DNA of 64,000 bases from UBA11524 sp051883695 (lineage in GTDB: Bacteria; Bacillota; Clostridia; Christensenellales; Aristaeellaceae): NCBI GenBank assembly GCA_051883695.1, contig JBJEUF010000034.1:8737-72736 (forward strand), given 5' to 3'. The position numbers and the translations under genes were made by a program. Every line of letters starts with the position of its first letter. Position 1 is the first letter of the stretch. Positions 17,309-25,691 of this stretch are shown one piece after another. The notes beneath the pieces were generated by a model. It worked only from the letters and a program-made list of their open reading frames with translations. It did not search any database and was not told where the DNA came from.

Positions 17309-19615
17309 ATGCTTCGCAGAAAGAGCGACAGGTCCTTCCATGCAAAGGAATTGCAGCAGCGCGTCAAAGCCTGGATGCATGGCGCGGAAATGCGCTGCAT
17401 ATTGCTCATGCTTGCCGGCGGCTTTGTCCTGTTCCTGCTGTTCGGCGTCGTCTGCCTGTCGGATCGCTACAGTCTGCAGGTTGGAGACATCGCGACCCAG
17501 ACCATCACGGCGACCAAAGAGGTGGAGGACTCCGTCACCACCGAGCAGCTCAGGATGATCGAGGAAGAGTCCGTCCCTGCTATCTACTATGTAGACGAGG
17601 CGCAGAACGGCGACATCCTTGAAAAGCTGAATACCCTGCTTTCGGAGCTGAGCAAGGTACAGGAATATGGCGAAACCCTGCGCCAGACCAGAGGAATTAC
17701 GAATACCTCCGCGCTGATCAGCTTCACCGATGAAGAGGTGCGTGAAGCGCAGGCGATGGTCACCCTGCTCAAGCTGTCTCCGTACCAGACGCGCCTTCTC
17801 CTCCGGACGGAGAGCGAGAGCTTCAACAGCATGTGCTATGAGGTGCAATATGCCGTCGAGAGCGCGCTGAGCAGCGAGATTACCAAGAACGACATCAGCA
17901 ACACCATCAACGGCATCGTCACGCAATGCCAGTACAACGTTGAAATGGTGCTGATCACGCAGATTATCCGGCCTGTTCTGAACGAGTGCATCCGGACGAA
18001 CACCGTCTACGACGTGGAGGCGACCGCCAGGGCGCGTCAGGAAGCCCGGGATCGGGTGCAGCCCGTCATCTACAAGCAGGGGCAGAATATCATCCGCGAG
18101 GGCGAGAGCGTCAGCCTGAACCAGATCGAGATGCTCAGGGAGCTGGGGCTGCTCAATACGGCGAACTACGATTTCTCCATTTTCGGCGGTGCGCTGATCC
18201 TGGTCACCGGCGCGATGCTGATGCTGGCCTTCCTGCTCAGGCTGTTCTGCCCCCAGATTCTCACGGATATGCGACGGATGCTCGTGATTCTGCTGGTCAT
18301 GATCATCGCCCAGATTCTCGCGGTGATCTGCGTGAAGCTCATCAACATCCACCTGGCGCCTGTCGCCCTGTGCGCCATCCTGCTCACGGGACTGCTGGGC
18401 AAGCGTGCGGGACTCTGCGGCGGACTGCCGATGACGGTCATCATTGCCGGTCTGGCTGCTGCGGTCAGCGGCGATTATGCCAATGAGATGGTGTATCTGC
18501 TGCTGACCGGCGTCGTCAGCAGCGTGGTCTCCGTGCAGTTCCTTGCCGAAAAGCCCCAGCGTGTCCGCGCCGTTATCTGCGGTGCGCTGGTGGCGCTGAC
18601 GAACCTGCTGATGCTGCTCGCCGTCGGCATGATGACGGCGTCCGATCTGCACAACACCCTCGGAAACGCCGTCTGGTCCATGGCGAGCGGTCTGCTCAGC
18701 GGCCTGATTGCCGTGGGCTTCCAGCCCGTGTTTGAGGCAATCTTCAACCTGGCGACCCCCAGCAAGCTGCTCGAGCTGGCAAACCCGAATCAGCCGCTTT
18801 TGCGCCGCCTGCAGATGGAGGCGCCCGGAACGTATCACCACTCCATCGTCGTGGCGAATCTGGCCGAAGCGGCAGCGGAGAGAATCGGCGCGAATCCGCT
18901 GCTGGCCCGCACAGGCGCCTATTTCCACGATGTGGGCAAGCTGAAGCGCCCCATGTACTTCAAGGAGAATCAGCGGGGGGAAAACCCGCACGATCACACG
19001 GACGCGTATGTCTCCGCAGCCATCCTGACGGCGCACACCCGCGACGGCCTCCAGCTGGCCCAGCGGTATCATCTCCCGCCGGAGGTGCAGCGCATCATCG
19101 TTGAGCACCACGGCGATACGCCGGTGATGTACTTCTATCACAAGGCGCTGCAGCAGGCGGACGGCAAGCCGGTGGACGTGAAGGATTTCCGCTACGGGGG
19201 CGATCGTCCGGGCACGAAGGAGAGCGCCATCGTCATGCTTGCCGATACGATTGAGGCAGCCGTGCGCTCCATGCCCGACCCGACGCCCCAGGCGATTCAG
19301 CGCTTCATCGAGCGTCTCGTGCGCGGCAAGATCGAGGATGGTCAGCTAAGCAATTCGCCGCTGTCGCTCCACGATATCGACGGCATCTGCGAAGCCTTCA
19401 GCAAGGTGCTCAGCGGCGTATTCCACGAGCGGATCGAATATCCGACCGTATCGGTGCCATCCGCGGAAAGCGTCGCGCCCGCCGCGCCGGCCGGTCCGTC
19501 AAACGGTGCCGAGACGGAAGGCGATCCCATGCCCGAGCCGTACAATTCCCCCATGCCGGATGGCATCATCCCGCAGGAGAGCGGCAACACGCAGAAAGAG
19601 GAGGAGCCGAAGTGA
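17309..19615 (+). CDS. pgpH: 7TM-HD cyclic-di-AMP phosphodiesterase PgpH (YqfF)
   Basis: A 768-residue membrane enzyme that hydrolyses c-di-AMP in Listeria and Bacillus relatives. In order it has one N-terminal helix (about 30-52), an extracellular 7TMR-HDED domain (60-290), a cluster of about seven helices (295-480), and a cytoplasmic HD domain with YHHSIVVANLAE, the metal pair HD in YFHDVGKLK, and EHHGD. The Pro/Glu-rich tail is probably disordered. ATG 17309 (preceded by TTG 17306 in frame) has GGAAGGGAG upstream. The next gene starts inside its stop codon (GTGA). Confidence 0.95.
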   Translation: MLRRKSDRSFHAKELQQRVKAWMHGAEMRCILLMLAGGFVLFLLFGVVCLSDRYSLQVGDIATQTITATKEVEDSVTTEQLRMIEEESVPAIYYVDEAQNGDILEKLNTLLSELSKVQEYGETLRQTRGITNTSALISFTDEEVREAQAMVTLLKLSPYQTRLLLRTESESFNSMCYEVQYAVESALSSEITKNDISNTINGIVTQCQYNVEMVLITQIIRPVLNECIRTNTVYDVEATARARQEARDRVQPVIYKQGQNIIREGESVSLNQIEMLRELGLLNTANYDFSIFGGALILVTGAMLMLAFLLRLFCPQILTDMRRMLVILLVMIIAQILAVICVKLINIHLAPVALCAILLTGLLGKRAGLCGGLPMTVIIAGLAAAVSGDYANEMVYLLLTGVVSSVVSVQFLAEKPQRVRAVICGALVALTNLLMLLAVGMMTASDLHNTLGNAVWSMASGLLSGLIAVGFQPVFEAIFNLATPSKLLELANPNQPLLRRLQMEAPGTYHHSIVVANLAEAAAERIGANPLLARTGAYFHDVGKLKRPMYFKENQRGENPHDHTDAYVSAAILTAHTRDGLQLAQRYHLPPEVQRIIVEHHGDTPVMYFYHKALQQADGKPVDVKDFRYGGDRPGTKESAIVMLADTIEAAVRSMPDPTPQAIQRFIERLVRGKIEDGQLSNSPLSLHDIDGICEAFSKVLSGVFHERIEYPTVSVPSAESVAPAAPAGPSNGAETEGDPMPEPYNSPMPDGIIPQESGNTQKEEEPK

Positions 19616-20502
19616 AACTTCTCTGGGAAATCGACGTGCCGGTCGACCCGGCCTGGCTGTCCCTGATGCAGACAGCCGCCGATTGCGCGCTGCTGACGGA
19701 GGGCGTAGCGCGTCCCTGCGCCGTGAGCATCCGCCTGTGCGATGACGACGCGATTCATGCGATCAACCGGGAATACCGCGGCGTCGATCGGGCGACGGAT
19801 GTGCTGTCGTTCCCAACGGTAAATTATCCGGCGGGGGTAACAGCCGGACAGGCGGATTCTCTCCTGCGCCGGGAGCTGGATGACGAGCTGGACGCCTGCA
19901 TGCTGGGCGATCTGATCCTGTCGGTTCCGCATGTCCTGAAACAGGCGGAGGAATACGGGCACAGCCCGGAAAGGGAAGCGGCCTACCTGCTTGTGCACGG
20001 CCTGTGCCACCTGATGGGCTATGACCACATCGAAGAAGAGGACAAGCGGAGGATGCGTGAGATGGAAGAGAAGATACTCAGCGCGATTGGTCAGACCCGG
20101 GAGGGCGACGCGACCGTCAGCGACGCGGCTTTGCTGCATTTGGCCCGGATGGCGATGGAGCGGAGCTATTCGCCCTATTCCGGCTACGCGGTCGGCGCGG
20201 CGCTCCTGTGCGCGGACGGTCGCGTCTTTCAGGGCTGCAACATCGAGAATGCGTCCTTCGGTCTGACGAACTGTGCGGAACGAACCGCCGTGTTCAAGGC
20301 CGTCAGCGAGGGCGCCAGAGAATTCACCGCGATTGCCATCGCTTCCAGCGGCTCGGCGCCATGGCCCTGCGGCGCGTGCCGGCAGGTGCTCAACGAGTTT
20401 GCGCCCGGCATCCGCGTGCTTGTCACCTGGGATGGCTGCGTGGAGGAAATGCCGCTGGAGCAGCTGCTTCCTCATGGCTTCGGCCCCAAATCACTGGCAT
20501 AA
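19612..20502 (+). CDS. Fusion of endoribonuclease YbeY and cytidine deaminase
   Basis: A single 296-residue frame joins two enzymes. Residues 1-155 are YbeY, a metal-dependent RNase for 16S rRNA maturation and ribosome quality control, with zinc ligands His129, His133 and His139 in HGLCHLMGYDH. Residues about 166-296 are a complete homotetramer-type cytidine deaminase: CAE at 221-223 (catalytic Glu223) and CGAC at 253-256 (zinc cysteines). In Bacillus the order is ybeY-dgkA-cdd-era; here dgkA is missing and the two flanking genes are joined. GTG 19612 overlaps the pgpH stop and follows AGGAGG. No stop or internal ribosome site was seen at the junction. Confidence 0.92.
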   Translation: MKLLWEIDVPVDPAWLSLMQTAADCALLTEGVARPCAVSIRLCDDDAIHAINREYRGVDRATDVLSFPTVNYPAGVTAGQADSLLRRELDDELDACMLGDLILSVPHVLKQAEEYGHSPEREAAYLLVHGLCHLMGYDHIEEEDKRRMREMEEKILSAIGQTREGDATVSDAALLHLARMAMERSYSPYSGYAVGAALLCADGRVFQGCNIENASFGLTNCAERTAVFKAVSEGAREFTAIAIASSGSAPWPCGACRQVLNEFAPGIRVLVTWDGCVEEMPLEQLLPHGFGPKSLA

Positions 20503-20543
20503 TGCAAATCAACATGTCCTGCGAAAAGGAGATCAACTGTACA

Positions 20544-21437
20544 ATGGCTGAAAAGAAATTCCGTTCCGGCTTCGTGACCATCGTCGGACGGCCCAACGTC
20601 GGCAAATCCACCCTGATGAACGCGCTGATCGGCGAGAAGGTCGCCATCGTTTCCAACCGTCCGCAGACGACCCGCAACCGCATCATGGGCGTTCTGACCC
20701 GGGAGGACTGGCAGATGGTGTTTCTGGACACCCCGGGCATCCACACGCCGCGCACAAGGCTGGGGGACTACATGATGCAGTCCGTGCGCGAAGCCATGGA
20801 CGGCATGGACGGCATGATGGTGCTGGTGGATGCGACGCAGGTGGGCGAGCATGACCGTGCCATCGTCGCGGACATGGCGACCCGTAAGGTGCCCAAGCTC
20901 CTGCTGCTGAACAAGATTGACCTGCTGGTGCCGGAAAAGCTGCTGGCGCTGATTGCGTCCTTCGCAGACAGCGGCTATGACGCGATCATTCCCATCAGCG
21001 CCAAAACCGGTGACGGTCTGGAGCAGGTGACCCGGGTGATGGCTGAGAAGCTGCCCGAGGGGCCCAAGTACTTCCCGGACGACATGATGACCGACCAGCC
21101 CGAGCGGCTGATCTGCGCGGAGCTGATCCGCGAGAAGGCGCTGCTGCATCTGCGGGACGAGGTGCCCCACGGCATCGGCGTGGAGATCATGGGCATGTTG
21201 AAGGAATCTGAGGATTTCATGGAGATTCATGCGACCGTCTACTGCGAGCGTGACGCCCACAAGGGCATCATCATCGGCAAGCGCGGCAGTATGCTGCAGC
21301 TGATCGGCAGCGAGGCCCGCAGGGATATCGAGGCGCTGCTGGGGCTGCATGTGAACCTGAAGCTCTGGGTCAAGGTGCGCCCGGATTGGCGGAACCGCAT
21401 GGACGACCTGCGCAACCTGGGCTACGAAAGCAAATAA
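20544..21437 (+). CDS. era: Ribosome assembly GTPase Era
   Basis: A 297-residue GTPase with a C-terminal KH domain that binds the 3' end of 16S rRNA. Motifs are GRPNVGKS (15-22), DTPGIH, NKID, and the KH signature GIIIGKRGSMLQLIG near 245. ATG 20544 lies 13 bases after AAGGAG, slightly long; the upstream part of the open frame has no family similarity. It sits directly after ybeY-cdd, the usual neighbour. No recO follows, unlike Bacillus. Confidence 0.97.
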   Translation: MAEKKFRSGFVTIVGRPNVGKSTLMNALIGEKVAIVSNRPQTTRNRIMGVLTREDWQMVFLDTPGIHTPRTRLGDYMMQSVREAMDGMDGMMVLVDATQVGEHDRAIVADMATRKVPKLLLLNKIDLLVPEKLLALIASFADSGYDAIIPISAKTGDGLEQVTRVMAEKLPEGPKYFPDDMMTDQPERLICAELIREKALLHLRDEVPHGIGVEIMGMLKESEDFMEIHATVYCERDAHKGIIIGKRGSMLQLIGSEARRDIEALLGLHVNLKLWVKVRPDWRNRMDDLRNLGYESK

Positions 21438-21441
21438 CCCC

Positions 21442-21470
21442 AAGCGCTTCCGCCGGGCGGAGGCGCTTTT
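21442..21470 (+). terminator. Terminator of the yqfC-era run
   Basis: A 12-bp stem with one G-T pair (AAGCGCTTCCGC with GCGGAGGCGCTT) ends in TTTT, directly after era. Confidence 0.8.
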
Positions 21471-21523
21471 GGTTGGCAGGGATTCGGGCAACCGGCGGCT
21501 TTGAGTGAAATTTCATGGAATGA

Positions 21524-21552
21524 TTGCATTTTCACGGCAAAGCGTTTATAAT
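21524..21552 (+). promoter_or_regulatory. Sigma-A promoter for ychF
   Basis: TTGCAT (21524-21529), a 17-base spacer and TATAAT (21547-21552). Confidence 0.65.
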
Positions 21553-21593
21553 AGGATGGATTGACCATCAACAACACGAAGGAGACTGGATTC

Positions 21594-22691
21594 ATGAAGC
21601 TTGGCGTAGTGGGTCTGCCGAATGTCGGCAAGAGCACCCTTTTTAATGCAATCACCAAGGCGGGCGCGCAGGCCGCAAATTATCCCTTCTGCACCATCGA
21701 GCCGAATACCGGCATGGTGATGGTGCCCGACAGCCGTCTGGACGTGCTGGGCGAAATGTACCATCCCAAGAAGATCACGCCCACGACCATCGAGTTCGTC
21801 GATATCGCCGGTCTGGTGAAGGGCGCGTCCCACGGCGAGGGCCTGGGCAACAAGTTCCTCAGCCACATCCGCGAGGTGGACGCCATCGTCCACGTTGTCC
21901 GCTGCTTTGAGGATGAGAACATCATCCATGTGGACGGCTCCATCAACCCGGCCCGCGATATCGAGACGATCAATCTGGAGCTGATCTTCGCCGACATGGA
22001 GTCCGTCCAGCGCCGCAGGGACAAGGCGCTCAAGAATTTCCGCGGCGGCGACAAGAAGTCCGGCGTGGAGGCGGAGCTGGCGGAGCGCGTCTATGCGCAT
22101 CTGGAGGAGGGCAAGCCTGCCCGCACCTGCAGGATGGACGATGAGGAGCGGGAGATGGTCGACAGCTGGTTCCTGCTGACGACCAAGCCTGTGATCTACG
22201 CCGCCAACATCGCGGAGGACGATCTGTCCACCGACCCGGCGGATATTCCGGGCCTGGACAGGGTGGAAGCCATCGCCAGGGCGGAGAATGCCGAGATGCT
22301 GGTGATTTCCGCCGCGATTGAGGAAGAGATCGCTCAGATGGAGCCGGAGGAGAAGGCGGAGTTCCTGGAGGGCCTCGGCATCGGCCAGAGCGGCCTGGAC
22401 CGGCTGATCACCGCCTGCTACCGCCTGCTGGGCCTGATATCCTTCCTGACCGCCGGTGAGGACGAGTGCCGCGCCTGGACCATCAGGCAGGGGACGAAGG
22501 CGCCCCAGGCCGCAGGCAAGATTCACACGGATTTTGAAAAGGGCTTCATCCGTGCCGAGATCGTGCCCTTCGATACGCTGGTGGAGCTGGGCTCCATGGC
22601 CGCCTGCAGGGAAAAGGGCCTCGTGCGCTCCGAGGGCAAGGAATATGTCATGAAGGACGGCGATATCACGCTGTTCCGCTTCAATGTATGA
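21594..22691 (+). CDS. ychF: Redox-responsive ATPase/GTPase YchF (Ola1 family)
   Basis: A 365-residue Obg-related P-loop protein that prefers ATP. It has GLPNVGKST at the N-terminus, the switch II DIAGLVKGAS near 67, the NxxE-type base-recognition segment AANIAEDD instead of NKxD, a coiled-coil insertion, and a C-terminal TGS domain ending in GDITLFRFNV. ATG 21594 follows AAGGAG by 9 bases. It binds ribosomes and is linked to stress responses in studied bacteria. It has its own promoter; the ATP-grasp gene follows after 37 bases. Confidence 0.96.
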   Translation: MKLGVVGLPNVGKSTLFNAITKAGAQAANYPFCTIEPNTGMVMVPDSRLDVLGEMYHPKKITPTTIEFVDIAGLVKGASHGEGLGNKFLSHIREVDAIVHVVRCFEDENIIHVDGSINPARDIETINLELIFADMESVQRRRDKALKNFRGGDKKSGVEAELAERVYAHLEEGKPARTCRMDDEEREMVDSWFLLTTKPVIYAANIAEDDLSTDPADIPGLDRVEAIARAENAEMLVISAAIEEEIAQMEPEEKAEFLEGLGIGQSGLDRLITACYRLLGLISFLTAGEDECRAWTIRQGTKAPQAAGKIHTDFEKGFIRAEIVPFDTLVELGSMAACREKGLVRSEGKEYVMKDGDITLFRFNV

Positions 22692-22728
22692 GCCTGCCGA
22701 ATGATTGCCGCGAAAGGAAGGGTGTCCC

Positions 22729-23736
22729 ATGAGCCGTCTTTCGTATTTCTTCAAGCGCCTTGTCAAAATGGACTGGAAGGCGATGTGGAAGACCACCGCG
22801 CTGCTCCGGGAGCGCAGCGGAAGGTCCCGCATCTGGCTGCTGTTCGACATGCTGAAGTGCGCGGTGAAGTACAACGCAGGCTACATTGACTACAAGATTG
22901 CCCAGATGTACAACCTGAACGATGCGCAGCGCCGCACGGTCATCACCCGCGGCATCTCCAACGACATCGTCCGCAGGATGAACGACAAAGCCTACTGGCA
23001 TTTCTTTGACGACAAGACCCAGTTCAACGAGCTGTTCCGGGAATGGATCCCGCGCAGGTGGCTGCTCATCGACGACAGCACGACGGCGGCGCAGCTTGAT
23101 GGCATGATGACGCTGCCCAGCCTGATCGGCAAGCCGCTGGAGGGCTCCAGCGGTCAGGGCATCTACAAATACACGCCCGAGGACTGGTCGGCGGGTGCGG
23201 AGGCGTTCCTTGCGCGGCTGAAGGCGGACGGCATCGGCATCCTGGAGGAAATCGTTGTACAGCATCCCGAAATGGCCCGCATGTGCCCGACCTCCGTCAA
23301 CACCTGCCGCATTGCAACGCTGCTGGGCGACAAGCAGCAGGGCATCGTCTATGCCTTCCTGCGCATCGGCAACGGCAAGGTGATGGACAACGTGGACTGT
23401 GGCGGCATGGCGGCCCGCATTGATCTGGAGAGCGGCAAGCTCCTGACCGTCGGCGCGGACAAGGCCGGCAACACCTATACGAAGCACCCCATCACCGGCA
23501 CGGACATCATCGGGTTCACCATTCCGTACTGGGAGGAAGCCAAGGCCATGTGCCTGGAAGCGGCGCAGAAGGTGCCGCAGATGCGCTTTGTCGCCTGGGA
23601 TGTGGCCATCACCGCAGACGGGCCGACCTTCATCGAAGGCAATTCCTTCCCGAGCCATGCGGTGCCCCAGTTTGCGGCCCATTACCCGGACGGCATCGGC
23701 ATTCTGCCGGAGTTCCGCAAATTCATCGACTGCTGA
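22729..23736 (+). CDS. Sugar-transfer-associated ATP-grasp protein
   Basis: A 335-residue protein resembling the ATPgrasp_ST family. Visible are the nucleotide-binding glycine loop KPLEGSSGQGIYKY (about 130-143), EEIVVQHPEM, and a metal-ligand end FIEGNSFPSH. Such proteins usually sit in exopolysaccharide or teichoic-acid clusters and may join an amino acid or acid group to a sugar precursor. Here there is no glycosyltransferase beside it, so the substrate is unknown. GGAAGG precedes ATG 22729. It probably shares the ychF transcript and ends at a strong bidirectional terminator. Confidence 0.75.
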   Translation: MSRLSYFFKRLVKMDWKAMWKTTALLRERSGRSRIWLLFDMLKCAVKYNAGYIDYKIAQMYNLNDAQRRTVITRGISNDIVRRMNDKAYWHFFDDKTQFNELFREWIPRRWLLIDDSTTAAQLDGMMTLPSLIGKPLEGSSGQGIYKYTPEDWSAGAEAFLARLKADGIGILEEIVVQHPEMARMCPTSVNTCRIATLLGDKQQGIVYAFLRIGNGKVMDNVDCGGMAARIDLESGKLLTVGADKAGNTYTKHPITGTDIIGFTIPYWEEAKAMCLEAAQKVPQMRFVAWDVAITADGPTFIEGNSFPSHAVPQFAAHYPDGIGILPEFRKFIDC

Positions 23737-23755
23737 CAATCATCATGGTGCGATC

Positions 23756-23789
23756 AAAAAGAGCTGGCGACGGATCGTCAGCTCTTTTT
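23756..23789. terminator. Bidirectional terminator
   Basis: A perfect 11-bp stem, AAAAAGAGCTG (23756-23766) with CAGCTCTTTTT (23779-23789), lies between the convergent ATP-grasp and ispDF genes. Confidence 0.92.
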
Positions 23790-23808
23790 CCTATTGGAGA
23801 ATCAGGGG

Positions 23809-24957
23809 TCAGCGCTGCATCACCATGCAGACCGCCTGTGCGCTGATGCCCTCCTCGCGGCCTTCAAAGGCCAGATGCTCGGTGGTGGTGGCCTTGACGT
23901 TCACGCGATCGGGGGGAAGCGACAGCACCCGCGCGACGTTCTCCTGCATGGCAGGGATGTAGGGCAGCAGCTTCGGCCTTTGCGCCACGATGGTCACATC
24001 GCAGTTGGCGACAAAGGCGTTCCGTTCGCGAAGCAGGGAGACCACATGCTCCAGCAGCTTCATGGAGGAAATGCCGCGGTAGCGCTCGTCCGTGTCCGGA
24101 AAGTGCTTGCCGATATCGCCCAGCGCCATCGCGCCGAGCATCGCGTCCATCAGGGCGTGGAGCGCGACGTCCGCATCGGAATGGCCCAGCAGGCCGAGGG
24201 GATGCGGCACCTGCACACCGCAGAGAATCAGGTTGCGGCCCTCCACAAGGCGGTGCACGTCATAGCCCTGACCGATGCGCAGGGCAGGGAAGTCGGGCGA
24301 AAGCAAAGCCTCTGCCATTTTCATATCCTCCGGAGTGGTCAGCTTGATGTTCCGGCGGTCGCCGAGGGTCAGACGGACAGGATGCCCCAACCGCTCCACA
24401 AGGGATGCGTCGTCCGTTCCGAGGAAGCCCTCCGCAGCGGCGGCCTTGTGCGCCTCGCGAATCAGCGTAACCTCGAAGGCCTGCGGCGTCTGCACGGCGC
24501 GGAGCGTGCTTCGGTCCGGCGTATCGACAGCCTGCTCTGCCGCGTTGGCAACCTTGATGGTGTCCACCACGGGAACTGCGGCAACGCCTGAGCCAAACGC
24601 GATGGCAGACGCCTTGCAGCGCTCGATGGTGCCCGCGTCCACAAGGCACCGGGCGCCGTCGTGAATCATCACATGGGTGCAGTCCGCCGGCAGCGCGCCC
24701 AGGCCGTTCCGGACGGAGGCCTGCCGGGTAGCGCCGCCGGGGACGATGACGGCATCAAGGGAAGCTGCAGCCATCGCGGCGTGCATGGCGGGCATGTCCT
24801 CCTCCCGGCTCACGAGGATCACGCCGTCCACATGATCCTGAAAGGCGCGCACGGAGCGCACAATCACAGCCTCCCCACGCAGGGGAAGCAGCACTTTGTT
24901 GCGGTCTGCTCCCATGCGGCTGCCGCTGCCGCCGGCAAGAACGATTGCGTACCACAT
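23809..24957 (-). CDS. ispDF: Bifunctional MEP-pathway enzyme IspDF
   Basis: A 382-residue fusion. Residues 1-223 are IspD (2-C-methyl-D-erythritol 4-phosphate cytidylyltransferase), with LAGGSGSRMG and KVLLPL in the CTP site. Residues about 225-382 are IspF (MECDP synthase), with zinc ligands Asp233 and His235 (GYDVHR) and His267, plus the GDIGKHFPDTD loop. IspDF fusions are known in several lineages; the enzymes catalyse non-consecutive steps of isoprenoid synthesis. ATG 24957 follows GAGGAG located inside the end of rqcP. A longer frame to 25071 overlaps rqcP and is rejected. Confidence 0.95.
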   Translation of the reverse strand: MWYAIVLAGGSGSRMGADRNKVLLPLRGEAVIVRSVRAFQDHVDGVILVSREEDMPAMHAAMAAASLDAVIVPGGATRQASVRNGLGALPADCTHVMIHDGARCLVDAGTIERCKASAIAFGSGVAAVPVVDTIKVANAAEQAVDTPDRSTLRAVQTPQAFEVTLIREAHKAAAAEGFLGTDDASLVERLGHPVRLTLGDRRNIKLTTPEDMKMAEALLSPDFPALRIGQGYDVHRLVEGRNLILCGVQVPHPLGLLGHSDADVALHALMDAMLGAMALGDIGKHFPDTDERYRGISSMKLLEHVVSLLRERNAFVANCDVTIVAQRPKLLPYIPAMQENVARVLSLPPDRVNVKATTTEHLAFEGREEGISAQAVCMVMQR

Positions 24958-24961
24958 CGCC

Positions 24962-25243
24962 TTACTCCTCGGTCTGGCGCTCTTTTGCCATCCCCGCATC
25001 CTCCTCCAGGATCCGATACAGCTCCGCCGCGCCCTCCTTCCGGACGGTCGCCGGGGCGGACAGAATCTCATACTTGCCCAGATGATCGCCGAAGCGGATC
25101 GTCATGATATCGCCGGGCCTGACCTCCGCGCCGGGCTTGGCGACCTTGCCGTTGAGCGTCACGCGGCCGCCGGAGCAGGCCTCGTTGGCGACGGTGCGGC
25201 GCTTGATGATCCGGGATACCTTCAAAAACTTGTCAAGACGCAT
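24962..25243 (-). CDS. rqcP: S4-domain RNA-binding protein RqcP (YabO)
   Basis: A 93-residue protein made mostly of one S4 domain: MRLDKFLKVSRIIKRRTVANE, then GGRVTLNG and VRPGD. This matches RqcP, which holds the P-site tRNA during RqcH-driven alanine tailing of stalled nascent chains on 50S subunits. Two adjacent ATGs (25246 and 25243) are possible; the second gives the family N-terminus and better spacing from GGAGG. It has the usual place after hup and mazG. The C-terminal 20 residues are acidic and variable. Confidence 0.92.
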   Translation of the reverse strand: MRLDKFLKVSRIIKRRTVANEACSGGRVTLNGKVAKPGAEVRPGDIMTIRFGDHLGKYEILSAPATVRKEGAAELYRILEEDAGMAKERQTEE

Positions 25244-25259
25244 CATAAACCTCCGATAC

Positions 25260-25291
25260 GAAAAACAACCCGCAGGTGAATCCTGCAGGTT
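25260..25291 (-). terminator. Terminator or attenuator after hup
   Basis: On the minus strand, a 10-bp stem with one G-T pair (25282-25291 with 25267-25276, core CTGCAGG/CCTGCGG) is followed by GTTTTTC. It lies between hup and rqcP, so readthrough is probably needed for rqcP-ispDF. Confidence 0.75.
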
Positions 25292-25305
25292 GATGAAAAC
25301 GACTG

Positions 25306-25587
25306 TTACCTGACGTTGACAGCGTCCTTCAGGGACTTGCCGGCCTTGAAAACAGGAGCCTTGGAAGCGGGGATGGTGATCTCCTGCTCGGGAGCCTGAG
25401 GATTGCGGGCGACGCGCTCGGGGCGATCCTTCACCTCAAAGGAGCCAAAGCCAACGATCTGCACCTTCTCGCCCTTGGTCAGCGCCTCGGTGATGACTTC
25501 CACAACAGCGTTCAGAGCCTTCTCGGCATCTTTCTTGGGGCTGCCGGTCTTCGCGGTCAGAGCCGCAACCAGTTCGGTCTTGTTCAT
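25306..25587 (-). CDS. hup: DNA-binding protein HU
   Basis: A 93-residue histone-like protein. MNKTELVAALTAKTG, the beta-arm GFGSFEVKDRPERVARNP and the C-terminal KAGKSLKDAVN are all canonical. It bends and compacts DNA as a dimer. AAGGAGG lies 7 bases before ATG 25587. A small hairpin (CCATGC/GCATGG, 25610-25628) sits just upstream in the leader. The conserved mazG-hup-rqcP order supports the assignment. Confidence 0.97.
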   Translation of the reverse strand: MNKTELVAALTAKTGSPKKDAEKALNAVVEVITEALTKGEKVQIVGFGSFEVKDRPERVARNPQAPEQEITIPASKAPVFKAGKSLKDAVNVR

Positions 25588-25691
25588 GGAAAAATCCTCC
25601 TTGTAGTACCCATGCGTGAGAAGCATGGAAAATGTTGGGTTCCGATCCAGCGGGCATCCCGGTGCGCTGTCCTGCAATGGCGGCGCACGTC

